Assembly (NCBI GenBank): GCA_019637195.1
Contig: JAHBWA010000023.1
Span: 1 to 64,000, forward strand
Length of the DNA stretch: 64,000 bases
Reading direction: 5' to 3'
DNA from: Labilithrix sp.
GTDB taxonomy: Bacteria; Myxococcota_A; Polyangia; Polyangiales; Polyangiaceae
Part shown: piece after piece, positions 16,042 to 24,158 of the stretch
Position numbering within the stretch: position 1 is the first letter of the stretch
How the letters are laid out: each line of letters opens with the position of its first letter
Program-made: the position numbers and the translations under genes
Notes under the pieces: model-generated
Databases searched by the model: none
What the model was told of the DNA's origin: nothing
What the model saw: only the letters and a program-made list of their open reading frames with translations

Positions 16042-17562
16042 ATGCGGCCGCTCTCGCTCCTGCTCGTCACCGTCGCGATCGGCGGTGCCTTCGCGGCCTG
16101 CGAGACCTCCCGCGCCGCGCCGGCGCCTCCGAGCTACACGGGCCAGGTCGAGTCGCTGCTCGAGGCGCGGTGTCTGCGCTGCCACGCAGGATTTGCGCCG
16201 GCGGGAGGCTGGGCCGCCGACTCGTACCTCGGCGCGATCGGCTGCACGGCGACCGGTGAGCCGGCGACGCTCCCGCGGGAGAACGCGCCGCCCCCGCTGC
16301 TCGCGGCGCTCGCGCGGAGCGACCACGCGGGCGTCGTCACGGACGCCGAGCGCGCGCTGCTCGCGGCGTGGCTCGCCGCCGAGGCTCCCCGGAGCGGCGG
16401 CGGCGTTCACCCGGCCGCCTTCGCCGATCCGCGCTCACCCGAGAGCCACGGCCGATTCCTCCGGAGCAAGGGCTACGCCCCGATGCTCGACCCGAGCGAC
16501 GCCGACGCGTGCGGGACGTGCCACGCCGGTGTGGCGACGCGGCCCGCCGGGATCGCGCTCGCCGCTCCCGGCGCCCCGTCGTGCACGAGCTGCCACACCA
16601 CACCGGAGGGCGCGCTGGGGTGCGGCACCTGCCACGGCCAGGGGACGCGGGCTCACCCGCCGCGCGACCGCTGCTTCTTTCCCTCCGACCCGATCGATCG
16701 CGCGCACGCGGCGCACGCCGAGCCGAGCGCGTCTCGCGCCGAGGGCCTCGCGTGCTCGACGTGCCATCCGACGCCGACCTCGGGTGCGCCGGCGGGCGTG
16801 CACGCGAACGGGTGGGTCGACGTCTGGTTCGACTTCGCCGTCGCCGGGCGCGAGGCCCGGTTCGATCCGAGCCGCAAGAGCTGCACCGGGACGTGCCACG
16901 CGCGCGGCGGAGCGAGGCCCGCGCCGGCGTGGAGCGAGCCCGCCATGACGTGCGACGACTGCCACGCGTCACCGCCGGCCGACCATCCGCGCGGCGCGTG
17001 CACGAGCTGCCACCACGAGGCCAACGCCGACGGCACGGCCCTCACGACGCCGCGCCTCCACGCGAACGGAAAGGTCGACCTCGGCGACGGGAGCGGCCGC
17101 TGCGGCGCGTGCCACGGCGACGGCGACGATCCGTGGCCGCGGACCGGCGCCCACCAGGCGCACGCCGATCCGAAGAGCTCGCGGCCCGTCGCGTGCGAGA
17201 CGTGCCACGCGGTCCCGAGCGGCGCCGAGCGGCACCCCGAGGGCAAAGGCCAGGCGGGCGTCCGTCTCGCCGGGCTCGCAGGGCGCGGCGGCCGCCGCCC
17301 GTCGTACGATCCGGCCACCAAGACGTGCGCGGGGACCTACTGCCACGAGGGCGCCGGCGCGACGCGGCCGGCGCCACGGTGGACCGACACCAGCCCGGCG
17401 TCGTGCGCGTCGTGCCACGGCGCTCCGCCGCCCGCCCCTCACGCGCAGAGCACGGCCTGCGGCGGCGCCATCTGCCACCAAGGGCGCACCGACGGCCTGA
17501 CGATCACGCCCGCCGGACGCCTCAGGCACGTAGACGGGTCGATCGATCGCAGTCTGCCCTGA
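16042..17562 (+). CDS. 13-heme c-type cytochrome (CxxxxCH/CxxCH family)
   Basis: 506 residues. The signal peptide ends near A-F-A-A-C, a possible lipobox. I count ten C-x-x-C-H sites, one C-x3-C-H (CTGTCH) and two C-x4-C-H (CAGTYCH, CGGAICH): thirteen heme sites. The spacing C-x4-C-H followed later by C-x-x-C-H resembles Geobacter cytochromes of the GSu_C4xC__C2xCH type. P-R-L-H-A-N-G-K-V-D and V-H-A-N-G-W-V-D repeats recur in that family. It is presumably exported and part of the neighbouring electron conduit. An inverted repeat lies just after its stop. Confidence 0.85.
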   Translation: MRPLSLLLVTVAIGGAFAACETSRAAPAPPSYTGQVESLLEARCLRCHAGFAPAGGWAADSYLGAIGCTATGEPATLPRENAPPPLLAALARSDHAGVVTDAERALLAAWLAAEAPRSGGGVHPAAFADPRSPESHGRFLRSKGYAPMLDPSDADACGTCHAGVATRPAGIALAAPGAPSCTSCHTTPEGALGCGTCHGQGTRAHPPRDRCFFPSDPIDRAHAAHAEPSASRAEGLACSTCHPTPTSGAPAGVHANGWVDVWFDFAVAGREARFDPSRKSCTGTCHARGGARPAPAWSEPAMTCDDCHASPPADHPRGACTSCHHEANADGTALTTPRLHANGKVDLGDGSGRCGACHGDGDDPWPRTGAHQAHADPKSSRPVACETCHAVPSGAERHPEGKGQAGVRLAGLAGRGGRRPSYDPATKTCAGTYCHEGAGATRPAPRWTDTSPASCASCHGAPPPAPHAQSTACGGAICHQGRTDGLTITPAGRLRHVDGSIDRSLP

Positions 17563-17568
17563 CAAACC

Positions 17569-17607
17569 GTCTCCATTTGGCGACACCACTTGTCTCCAAA
17601 TGGAGAC
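17569..17607. terminator. Inverted repeat between convergent cytochrome genes
   Basis: GTCTCCATTTGG (17569-17580) pairs with CCAAATGGAGAC (17596-17607), 12-bp arms and a 15-base loop. It starts 7 bases after one stop and lies about 165 bases past the opposing stop. There is no T-run, so it is either a factor-dependent or processing hairpin or a protein site. Its AT content stands out locally. Confidence 0.4.
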
Positions 17608-17649
17608 ACAGGCGCGCCCGTGCGCATCCCAGTGATACGACAGGCCCTT

Positions 17650-17770
17650 CCCGGTGCTCCGCCGACCGGCCCTCGACCCTCGCGACGCCCGGTGCTCCGC
17701 CGACCGGCCCCTCGCGACGCCCCTCGCGACGCCCGGTGCTCCGCCGACCGGCCCTCGACCCTCGCGACCG
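17650..17770. repeat. Three direct repeats of about 38 bp
   Basis: The unit starting cccggtgctccgccgaccgg occurs at 17650, 17688 and 17732; the middle copy is followed by an extra ctcgcgacgcc segment. It fills the gap between the 13-heme gene and the convergent 27-heme gene and is non-coding. Confidence 0.8.
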
Positions 17771-17771
17771 C

Positions 17772-19784
17772 CTACCGCCGGAAGAGGTGGCAGCCCTTGC
17801 AGACCTTCGCCTCGGGTTGGTGATTTCGCTGGGCCGTATGGCAGGCGCCGATGCAGCTCGCGCGATCCGAGCGAGGTGGCGCGTGGGCGCTGTGGCAGGT
17901 CTCGCACGAGCCGTGGGCCGAAACCGAGTGCAGCCCCGGGAGCGACGGCTTCGCGTGGCACGACGCGCACGCCGCGGGGCGGGCGACGCCCTTGGGACCG
18001 TGCGCGCGGTGGCACGTGTCGCACCCCTGGGCGACGTTCGCGTGCAGCGCCGTCGCCTTGTTCGCGTGGCAGCTCGTGCACGACGCGCGATCGCCGAGCG
18101 AGCCCGAGTGAGCGTCGTGGCAGCTCGTGCACGACGCGTGGCCGGGCGGAGCGGTCCTCGTCTGTTCGACGTGGCAGCTCTTGCACGCCGGCTTGGCGTT
18201 CGGAGCGTGCGCGGCGCCGTGACAGCCGCTGCAGCTTGCGTGGCCAGGCCTCGCCGCGGTCGCCTTCTTCTCCTTCGCGTGGCAGCCCGCGCAGAGCGAC
18301 GCCCCCGCGCTCGCGAGCTGGAACGCGTGCGGAGCGTGGCACGCGGTGCAGGCGGTCCCCTTGGCGTGGAGCGCGCGATCGTCCTTGGCGTTCGTGTGGC
18401 ACGAGGTGCACGCCGCCGCCGTCGCCCCGTGCGACGGAGCCCCGGCCGCCGGCGCGCGTGAGCCGTGCGCCGCGGCGCCGGGCGACGCGACGCGGCCGCC
18501 GTGAGGCGCGTGGCAACCGATGCAGGTCTGCGCGCCCTTGGCCGACGCGATGGCAGGATGCGAAGGCTTCGTGCTCTCGTGACAGCGCACGCACGCCTGC
18601 CCTGCCGACACGTCCGGACGATGCGGATCGTGGCAGCTCGTACACGAGGCGTGAGCCGCCACGCGCGGCACGGCGAGCGTGGTCACGCCGGCGTGGCAGC
18701 TCGCGGAGCAGCTCGTCTTCGCCTCCCCGGGCGCGTGCGGCGCGTGACAGCCGGTGCACGCGGCGTGGCCGGAGACCTGCGCCGCCGCCCGCCGATCGGC
18801 GTGGCAGCCCTCGCACGCGCGCACGTCGGCGCGACGCGCGCGATGCGGCTCGTGGCAGGTGACGCAGGCCTCGTGCCCGGCGACGCGCGGACCTCGTGGC
18901 GCGATCGCGGGGGCGCGGGACGCGAGCGTGATGTCCGGCGCGCCGGCGCGCGGCGGGGCGCGGTGCGCGTCGACGTGGCATCCCTCGCACGTCCCGCGCG
19001 CGGCCTCCTTTCCGGAGTGGGGCGCGTGGCAAGCGCCGCAGACCTGCCCCGACAGCGTGGCGTGAGGATCGGCCGCGACGAGCCCGCCGCCCTCCGCAAC
19101 GTGGCGCGCGCTGGGCACGCCGCCGTCTCCGATCGGCTCGCCGCCTCCTCCGAAGGGCGCACCGTGGCTCGCGATCGGCGCGCCGCCTTCGCGGATGAAC
19201 GCGAGCACCGCCGCGTCGAGCGAGAGGTCCATCGACGCGTCGAGGTCCTGCTCCCGCGCGTGGGCCTCGAGGCGGCCGTGGACGGCGCTCGTCTCGCGGT
19301 GGCAGATCGTGCAATCCGAGAGGACGGCGCGCTCCTTCCCGTGCACGCTGTGGCAGGCCCCGCACGGGAGCTCGGCGCCCGCGTGGTGCTCGAGCGCCGG
19401 CGCGGCGCTCGCGCGCGTGGCCGCGGCGTGGCACGCGTTGCACGTCTTCGGCGGCCCTCCCGCGCCGAACGCGTGGCACGAGAGGCACGTCGTCGTGGCG
19501 TCTCCCGCGCCACGATGCGCGGTCTCCGTCTGCGACGCGTGACACTTCGCGCACTCCGACTCGCTCGGCGCGGCGTCGGGGCTCGTGTGGCACTCCACGC
19601 AGGCGATCTTCTTCTCGCCGACGTGAAAGACGTGCATCGGCGCCTCGCGCGCCGTCTGCCAGATCACGGGCACCTGCTCGGTCGGCGAGCGCGGCGGCGT
19701 GCGCTCCTGGATCGCGAAGACCGCGAGGAGCGCGCCCGCGACCACCGCGAGCACGAGGAGCACGAGCGCGCGCCGGCCTCTCAC
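17772..19784 (-). CDS. 27-heme c-type cytochrome, membrane-anchored or exported
   Basis: I start at the GTG at 19784, inside the previous stop (GTGA), giving 670 residues with an N-terminal hydrophobic helix (about 6-28). The long frame upstream is shadow. I count 25 C-x-x-C-H sites plus two C-x3-C-H (CSASCH, CIGACH), one heme per about 25 residues. Many occur as C-H-x-P-H and as paired C-x-x-C-H repeats like those of nitrite-reductase-associated and decaheme cytochromes. Such proteins form heme wires across the periplasm. It is the third gene of the barrel / 13-heme / 27-heme operon. Confidence 0.88.
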   Translation of the reverse strand: MRGRRALVLLVLAVVAGALLAVFAIQERTPPRSPTEQVPVIWQTAREAPMHVFHVGEKKIACVECHTSPDAAPSESECAKCHASQTETAHRGAGDATTTCLSCHAFGAGGPPKTCNACHAAATRASAAPALEHHAGAELPCGACHSVHGKERAVLSDCTICHRETSAVHGRLEAHAREQDLDASMDLSLDAAVLAFIREGGAPIASHGAPFGGGGEPIGDGGVPSARHVAEGGGLVAADPHATLSGQVCGACHAPHSGKEAARGTCEGCHVDAHRAPPRAGAPDITLASRAPAIAPRGPRVAGHEACVTCHEPHRARRADVRACEGCHADRRAAAQVSGHAACTGCHAPHAPGEAKTSCSASCHAGVTTLAVPRVAAHASCTSCHDPHRPDVSAGQACVRCHESTKPSHPAIASAKGAQTCIGCHAPHGGRVASPGAAAHGSRAPAAGAPSHGATAAACTSCHTNAKDDRALHAKGTACTACHAPHAFQLASAGASLCAGCHAKEKKATAARPGHASCSGCHGAAHAPNAKPACKSCHVEQTRTAPPGHASCTSCHDAHSGSLGDRASCTSCHANKATALHANVAQGCDTCHRAHGPKGVARPAACASCHAKPSLPGLHSVSAHGSCETCHSAHAPPRSDRASCIGACHTAQRNHQPEAKVCKGCHLFRR

Positions 19785-20854
19785 GGACCGCGTCCCCCAC
19801 CCACCCCGTGGCACTGGCGACAGGGCTCGTCGCGCGTCGCGTCGAGCGCGCTCGAGAAGCCTCGCCCGTGCGGGTTGCCGCCGGGGCCGCCGACGCGGTG
19901 GCAGCCGACGCAGAGCGCCTCGCCCGCCCCGCCGTGGCAGCTCGCGCAGGAGAGCGGGTCCATCCGCGCCGCCCGGCCGTGCTCGCCGCCCCGCGCGCGC
20001 ACCCAGTCGGGTGGGTGCGGGCTCCGCGCGCCGCCGCCGGCGCCGAACGCCGAGCGTCCGCGCTTCGCGTGGCAGTCGAGGCAGAAGCGCTCGCTGTCGT
20101 GGCAGCTCGTGCAGAGCCCCGGGCTCGAGCGCGCCTCCTCGGAGTGACGCGACGCGAACCCCGCGCGGTGCAGCCCCGTCAAGCTCGGACGATCGAACGC
20201 GAACCGCCAAGGGAGCGCGGCGACGGTCACGCCGTGGCACCCGGCGCAGAAGTCCTCGCCGTGACAGGTGGCGCAGAGATCCTTGGCGGACGCGGCGCGC
20301 ACGCCGTGCTCGCGGACGAAGTCACCCTCGTGGAAGACGTGGCTCGAGGGGCGCACGAGCTCCGACGGGAGGTCGACGTGGCACCCGTCGCACTCGCGCG
20401 TCTTCCACTGGTCCTTGTGCGTGTGGCAGCCGAGGCACTGGGCCATCGGCGGGCGAAGCGCCGTCTGCTCGGCCTTGCCCGCCGCCGCGTGGCACGGGAC
20501 GCACTGGCCGCCGAGCTTCGGGACGTGGCGGTCGTGCGCGAAGCGCAGGTGCTCGCGCGCGAGGCGGTTCTCCTCGCGCGTGTGGCTCTGGCCGTGGCAG
20601 CCGCCGCACGGCCTCGTGTCGTGGGGGCGCGTGTGGCACTCGACGCACTTCGCCGGCTCGGGGAGGTGGAGCGGTCCCGTCTCGCCCGCGCGGGCGACGC
20701 CTTCGTGGCACGTCGTGCAGGCGATCCCCGCGAGCGAGTGGGCGCGGTGCTCGAACGGACGCTGCGTGTCGCGCGGCTTGATCCCGAGCAGGCCCGCGCA
20801 CGCCGCGAGCGAGAGGCAGACCACGAGGAGGAGCAGGCGCCTCTGCGGGCTCAC
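19781..20854 (-). CDS. 13-heme c-type cytochrome lipoprotein
   Basis: 357 residues from a GTG at 20854 that overlaps the barrel gene's stop (GTGA); GGAGGG precedes it. The signal peptide L-L-L-L-V-V-C-L-S-L-A-A-C is a clear lipoprotein signal. Thirteen C-x-x-C-H sites are present (CTTCH, CVECH, CGGCH, CVPCH, CLGCH, CDGCH, CATCH, CAGCH, CTSCH, CLDCH, CASCH, CVGCH, CRQCH). With the barrel upstream and the 27-heme protein downstream, the arrangement suggests a porin-cytochrome conduit across the outer membrane. Confidence 0.88.
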   Translation of the reverse strand: MSPQRRLLLLVVCLSLAACAGLLGIKPRDTQRPFEHRAHSLAGIACTTCHEGVARAGETGPLHLPEPAKCVECHTRPHDTRPCGGCHGQSHTREENRLAREHLRFAHDRHVPKLGGQCVPCHAAAGKAEQTALRPPMAQCLGCHTHKDQWKTRECDGCHVDLPSELVRPSSHVFHEGDFVREHGVRAASAKDLCATCHGEDFCAGCHGVTVAALPWRFAFDRPSLTGLHRAGFASRHSEEARSSPGLCTSCHDSERFCLDCHAKRGRSAFGAGGGARSPHPPDWVRARGGEHGRAARMDPLSCASCHGGAGEALCVGCHRVGGPGGNPHGRGFSSALDATRDEPCRQCHGVGGGRGP

Positions 20855-22071
20855 GGCGGCCCTCCTCTCCGCGCCGGCTCGCCGAGCGCGTACGAGACGC
20901 GCGCGAGCGCGTGGAGCGACTCGCGGTTCGCGGGCCCGGCGGACGCCTCGAGCGCGCCGGCGATCTCCCACCCCTGCGGTGACGTCCAGGCGAGCGCGCC
21001 GAGCGCCCACGGCCAGACCGAGCCCCGACCTCGTGCGTCGTCCGGACGCACGAGCTCGACCTCCGTGGCGACGCGGAGCGCGGCCGAGAGCGGGAGCGAC
21101 GCCACGACGCGCGCGCCGACCCAGCGCGCGCCCGCGAAGTCGACGCGACGCGCCTCGAGCCCGAGCGAGCCCGCCCACTCGTCGTCGAGCGCCAGCGTCG
21201 CGCGGCCGAGCCCCTGGCCCCCGACCTCCGCGCCCTGCACCTGCACGCTCCCCGTCGCGATGAGCTCGAGCCGCGGAAACGCCCGCCAGCGCGCGGTGCC
21301 GCCGGTGCTCGTGGCCGCGAAGTCGCCCAGCACCGAGAAGAGCGACGTGCGCGGCAAGAGGCGGCCGGGCGATCGATGGGTCGTGAAGAGCTCCCCGCGG
21401 ACGTCGTCCTTCTGCGCGCTGATCGAGGCGAGCGCGTCGGTCGGCCCGCCCGAGACGACGTCGAACGCGGCCCGGCCCGCGGCGGTGAGCCACGTCGCCG
21501 GCGTCAGGGCGAAGTCGGCCCCGAGCTCCTCCTCGTCCAGCGAGGCGCCCCGCCGACGGACCGCGTACGAGCCGCCGAACGCCGCGACGTCGCCCACCGA
21601 CTGCCCGAGGCGGCCCCCCGCCGTCCAGTCGAAGCGGTCGTAGTCGAAGCGACGCACCACGGGCACGCCGCCGAAGGCCTCCAGCGTCGTGCCCTCGAAG
21701 ACGCGGACGAGCCCGCGCGCGCCGTCGACGTGAACGGGCCGCACCGCGCCCATCGTGACGAGCATCCTGCCCGCGCGGGCCTCGGAGCCGCTCGCGGCGT
21801 CGCGGGCGCGAACCGACAGGGTCAAGACGTCGCCGGTCGGCGCGACCGGTTCCAAGCCCCCCGTCGCGCCGAGCCACGTTACACTCTCGACGTCGAGCCA
21901 CGGACGCAAGCGGTCCTCGCCGCGCAAGACGAGCAACCCCACCGGCGAGCGCGTCTGCACGAGCGCGTCGCCGCGAAGCCGAAGCGGCTCGGCCGTCGCC
22001 GACCGCGCCGACACCAGCGCCGTCACGAGGACGAGGGCGGCGTCGATCTTGCTCCGAGAATGGGACGACAT
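20851..22071 (-). CDS. Putative outer-membrane beta-barrel of cytochrome conduit
   Basis: 406 residues. The signal peptide M-S-S-H-S-R-S-K-I-D-A-A-L-V-L-V ends at A-T-A. After about 120 residues the sequence becomes alternating polar/aromatic strands (F-D-Y-D-R-F-D-W-T-A-G-G-R-L, A-A-F-G-G-S-Y-A-V, A-G-S-L-G-L-E-A-R-R), as in barrels, and ends V-S-Y-A-L-G-E. I do not recognise a named family; by position it corresponds to MtrB/PioB-type sheaths. No CxxCH. Its ATG overlaps the divergent cytochrome's ATG within the tetranucleotide CATG, so there is no intergenic space for a promoter. Confidence 0.65.
   Translation of the reverse strand: MSSHSRSKIDAALVLVTALVSARSATAEPLRLRGDALVQTRSPVGLLVLRGEDRLRPWLDVESVTWLGATGGLEPVAPTGDVLTLSVRARDAASGSEARAGRMLVTMGAVRPVHVDGARGLVRVFEGTTLEAFGGVPVVRRFDYDRFDWTAGGRLGQSVGDVAAFGGSYAVRRRGASLDEEELGADFALTPATWLTAAGRAAFDVVSGGPTDALASISAQKDDVRGELFTTHRSPGRLLPRTSLFSVLGDFAATSTGGTARWRAFPRLELIATGSVQVQGAEVGGQGLGRATLALDDEWAGSLGLEARRVDFAGARWVGARVVASLPLSAALRVATEVELVRPDDARGRGSVWPWALGALAWTSPQGWEIAGALEASAGPANRESLHALARVSYALGEPARRGGPP
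22038..22053 (+). promoter_or_regulatory. Sigma-54-type promoter candidate for tetraheme gene
   Basis: CGGCGTCGATCTTGCT with GG-N10-GC spacing and TTGCT. It lies inside the start of the barrel gene. The -12 C is 18 nt before the ATG at 22070. Confidence 0.4.
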
Positions 22072-22735
22072 GAGCGCAGAAGGCGGGATCGACTGGATCG
22101 GATGGCTGTCAGCAGCGAGCGCGGTGGCGGCGGCAGGGGTCCTCGTCATGCATCTCGTGCGCCGACCGCCGCTCGCGGGCGAAGGCGGGCGAAACACGAA
22201 GCTGTGGCTGCTCCTCGGCCTGGGCGTCTTCCCCATCACGTCGGCGGGGACCGCCAACGTCGCCGGCTTCGCCGCGACCCAGTCGCGCACATTTTGCGGG
22301 TCGTGCCACGTGATGGAACCCCACGCCGAGGACTCGAACGATCCGCAGAGCCGATCGCTCGCCGCGATCCATGCACGGAACAGCAGCTTCGGGAAAGACA
22401 ACTGCTACGCGTGCCACAAGGACTACGGGATGTACGGCTACGTCATGACGAAGATGGGTGGCATGCGGCACGTCTACCTCTACCTCACCGAGTACCACGA
22501 CATGCCGCTCGAAGAATCGAAGCACGACATCCGGATCCTTCACCCGCTACCCAACGCCAACTGCATGGCGTGCCACACGACGACCGCGCCGCGCTGGCTA
22601 TCGATCGGCGACCACGCCTCGTCGCTCGAGGCCGTGCGCAGCGGGACGGTCTCCTGCGCGAGCGCGGGGTGCCACGGCTACGCGCACCCCATGACGAAGC
22701 TCGGCAAGGAGCTCGACGCCGGAGCCGTGCATTGA
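22070..22735 (+). CDS. NapC/NrfH-like membrane tetraheme cytochrome
   Basis: 221 residues with two N-terminal helices (about 8-25 and 38-56) followed by heme sites CGSCH, CYACH, CMACH and a C-x4-C-H (CASAGCH). F-C-G-S-C-H-V-M-E-P-H is characteristic of NapC/NirT/NrfH quinol dehydrogenases, which pass electrons from the quinone pool to periplasmic cytochromes. Next to 13- and 27-heme proteins and a barrel it is the likely entry point of the conduit. The stop overlaps the TTG start of a small membrane gene (TTGA). Confidence 0.85.
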   Translation: MSAEGGIDWIGWLSAASAVAAAGVLVMHLVRRPPLAGEGGRNTKLWLLLGLGVFPITSAGTANVAGFAATQSRTFCGSCHVMEPHAEDSNDPQSRSLAAIHARNSSFGKDNCYACHKDYGMYGYVMTKMGGMRHVYLYLTEYHDMPLEESKHDIRILHPLPNANCMACHTTTAPRWLSIGDHASSLEAVRSGTVSCASAGCHGYAHPMTKLGKELDAGAVH

Positions 22736-22995
22736 AGCTCTCCGAAGCCTGGGCCAAGGCGAAGGCCGTCCGGAGCGAGACGCTCGTGCGCGCGGCCTGC
22801 GTCCTCGGGCTCGTCGCGCTCCCGTTCATGGTCACGTCGGTCTTCGTCCCCACCGTCTGGCCGGTGCTCGTCGCGCTGTCGTTCGGACAGGCGCTCGGCA
22901 CGCTCTCGTTCGCGCTCTACCTCGTCGCGATCGCGCGGGACCTCCAGCTGGCGCGACGGCTGCGCTCGCGGGACGTGAAGGCCCCCGAGCCGTAG
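22732..22995 (+). CDS. Small two-helix membrane protein
   Basis: 87 residues from a TTG overlapping the tetraheme stop. No ATG or GTG lies closer in frame. Two hydrophobic helices (about 22-40 and 44-68) and a basic C-terminus are seen. The tight coupling suggests a partner or assembly subunit of the quinol dehydrogenase. No family recognised. Confidence 0.6.
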   Translation: MKLSEAWAKAKAVRSETLVRAACVLGLVALPFMVTSVFVPTVWPVLVALSFGQALGTLSFALYLVAIARDLQLARRLRSRDVKAPEP

Positions 22996-23018
22996 CCGCG
23001 CGACGGCTCGAAGGCCCT

Positions 23019-23477
23019 TCAGCCGTCGATCTGATCGACCATCGGCTCGGCGCCGATGTCCTCCGCGCTGAGCAGGCGCTCCTCCTCGGCCGCCATGTCC
23101 TGCTCGAAGCGCTGGAAGAACCAGACGATCTCGTCCGCGAGGTCCTCCACGTTCCGCATCCCGTCCTCCGCGTCCTCGACGAGCGCGACGAGCACGCTGC
23201 GCTGCTCGGCGTGATCTCGGTAGAGACGCTCGACGCGCACGGGGCCCCACGCGTCGACCTCGCGGAGGAGCGGGACGATGACCTCCTCCTCGTACTCGAA
23301 GTGGCGGTCGACCTCGGCGCAGAGGTGGCCGAGGACGTCCCGGATCGCGGGCCGATGTCTCTCGTCGCGCTCAGCCGCGCGGGCCACGGCGATCAGCGCG
23401 CGGCAGAGCCCGCGGAGCAGCGCGTGATCCGTGGAGATGCGCTGTCGAACTTCGATCTTCGCGATCAGGGAGCTCAT
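23019..23477 (-). CDS. Hemerythrin HHE-domain protein
   Basis: 152 residues; AAGGAGGTG precedes the ATG, the strongest ribosome-binding site in the window. D-H-A-L-L-R-G-L-C, H-F-E-Y-E-E and D-H-A-E-Q-R match the helical HHE di-iron fold; the last usual histidine position reads D (F-E-Q-D-M-A-A-E-E-E), so the metal site may be altered. Such proteins bind O2 or NO or sense iron and oxygen. It adjoins a universal stress protein and CBS genes. I found no good sigma-54 site ahead of it. Confidence 0.8.
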   Translation of the reverse strand: MSSLIAKIEVRQRISTDHALLRGLCRALIAVARAAERDERHRPAIRDVLGHLCAEVDRHFEYEEEVIVPLLREVDAWGPVRVERLYRDHAEQRSVLVALVEDAEDGMRNVEDLADEIVWFFQRFEQDMAAEEERLLSAEDIGAEPMVDQIDG

Positions 23478-23519
23478 GGCGCACCTCCTTTCGAGCCGAA
23501 CCGCTACGCGCGCCCTCGG

Positions 23520-23969
23520 TCAAGTGTCGCTCGCTACTCGCAATGTTAGTACGGGGATCGAAGACGTGCGGACCACGCTCTCTGCGACGCTGCCGATCAG
23601 CGCGCGCGCGATGCCGCGACGGCCGTGCGTCCCCATGACGATGAGGTCCGCGCCGAGGCGCTCGGCGACCGCGAGCACGGCGTCGCGCGGATCCGCCTGC
23701 TCGAGCGACGTGTGGATCTCGACCTTCCTCGAGGCGTAGGGCTGGACCAGCTCGCCGAGCGCCTTCTGCGCCGCGTCGATGATGCGCGAGGCCATCTCGG
23801 CCGAGATCGTCATCACGCCGTCGGGGAAGCCGACGAGCGGGATCTCGAACGCGTGAACGAGGTGCACCGACGACCCGAGCTTCTCGGCGAGCTGCACGGC
23901 ATAGTCGAGGGCCACGCGCGCGGGCTCGCTGAAATCGGTCGGGACCAGGATCGTCTTCGGAGGGATCAT
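23520..23969 (-). CDS. Universal stress protein (UspA family)
   Basis: 149 residues. K-T-I-L-V-P-T-D-F-S at the start and the ATP-binding G-T-H-G-R-R-G-I-A-R-A-L-I-G-S-V-A-E near the end (G-x2-G-x9-G-S/T) mark an ATP-binding Usp. The ATG at 23969 is only four codons before the domain begins, so the start is secure. It is divergent from the CBS gene at 24159; the shared region holds two sigma-54-type promoters and a palindrome between them. Confidence 0.88.
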   Translation of the reverse strand: MIPPKTILVPTDFSEPARVALDYAVQLAEKLGSSVHLVHAFEIPLVGFPDGVMTISAEMASRIIDAAQKALGELVQPYASRKVEIHTSLEQADPRDAVLAVAERLGADLIVMGTHGRRGIARALIGSVAESVVRTSSIPVLTLRVASDT

Positions 23970-23981
23970 GCGGCCGACCTC

Positions 23982-23997
23982 AGCAAGCGGCTTGCCA
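23982..23997 (-). promoter_or_regulatory. Sigma-54-type promoter candidate for UspA gene
   Basis: The minus strand reads TGGCAAGCCGCTTGCT, one mismatch to TGGCAC-N5-TTGCT. The -12 C is 14 nt before the ATG, a predicted 2-nt leader. Confidence 0.55.
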
Positions 23998-24040
23998 GGC
24001 TCGTCTTCCTGCGGGCGCACGCAGAGAGCCGGAGCGCGGC

Positions 24041-24055
24041 GTGCAGAACTTGCGC
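24041..24055. promoter_or_regulatory. Candidate activator palindrome (RYGCA-N5-TGCGC)
   Basis: GTGCAGAACTTGCGC lies between the divergent UspA and CBS promoters, about 77 and 108 bp upstream of the two predicted transcript starts. The same pattern recurs at 27878, 31011, 37398 and 46664. Confidence 0.45.
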
Positions 24056-24129
24056 GCAGACGCATACGCCGCGCGAGATGGCGCCCGAGGGACCACGACA
24101 GCGCGAAAGAAAGAAGGCGGCGCGCGCCG

Positions 24130-24145
24130 TGGCCGTCGTCTTGCA
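24130..24145 (+). promoter_or_regulatory. Sigma-54-type promoter candidate for CBS-UspA pair
   Basis: TGGCCGTCGTCTTGCA, with an intact TTGCA. The -12 C is 15 nt before the ATG at 24159 (18 before the second ATG at 24162). Confidence 0.55.
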
Positions 24146-24158
24146 GTCACGCCCTTTC

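Noticed and set aside
14667..20854. Many TGGCACG-NN-TTGC-like strings on the plus strand within the minus-strand cytochrome genes
   Set aside because: They are the reverse complement of CxxCH codons (C-x-x-C-H reads as GTGGCA...GCA on the other strand) and have the wrong spacing for sigma-54.
23970..24158. A long plus-strand frame (23625-24593) suggesting a larger CBS protein
   Set aside because: The part before 24159 is antisense to the UspA gene or crosses the promoter region; the CBS fold begins after 24159.
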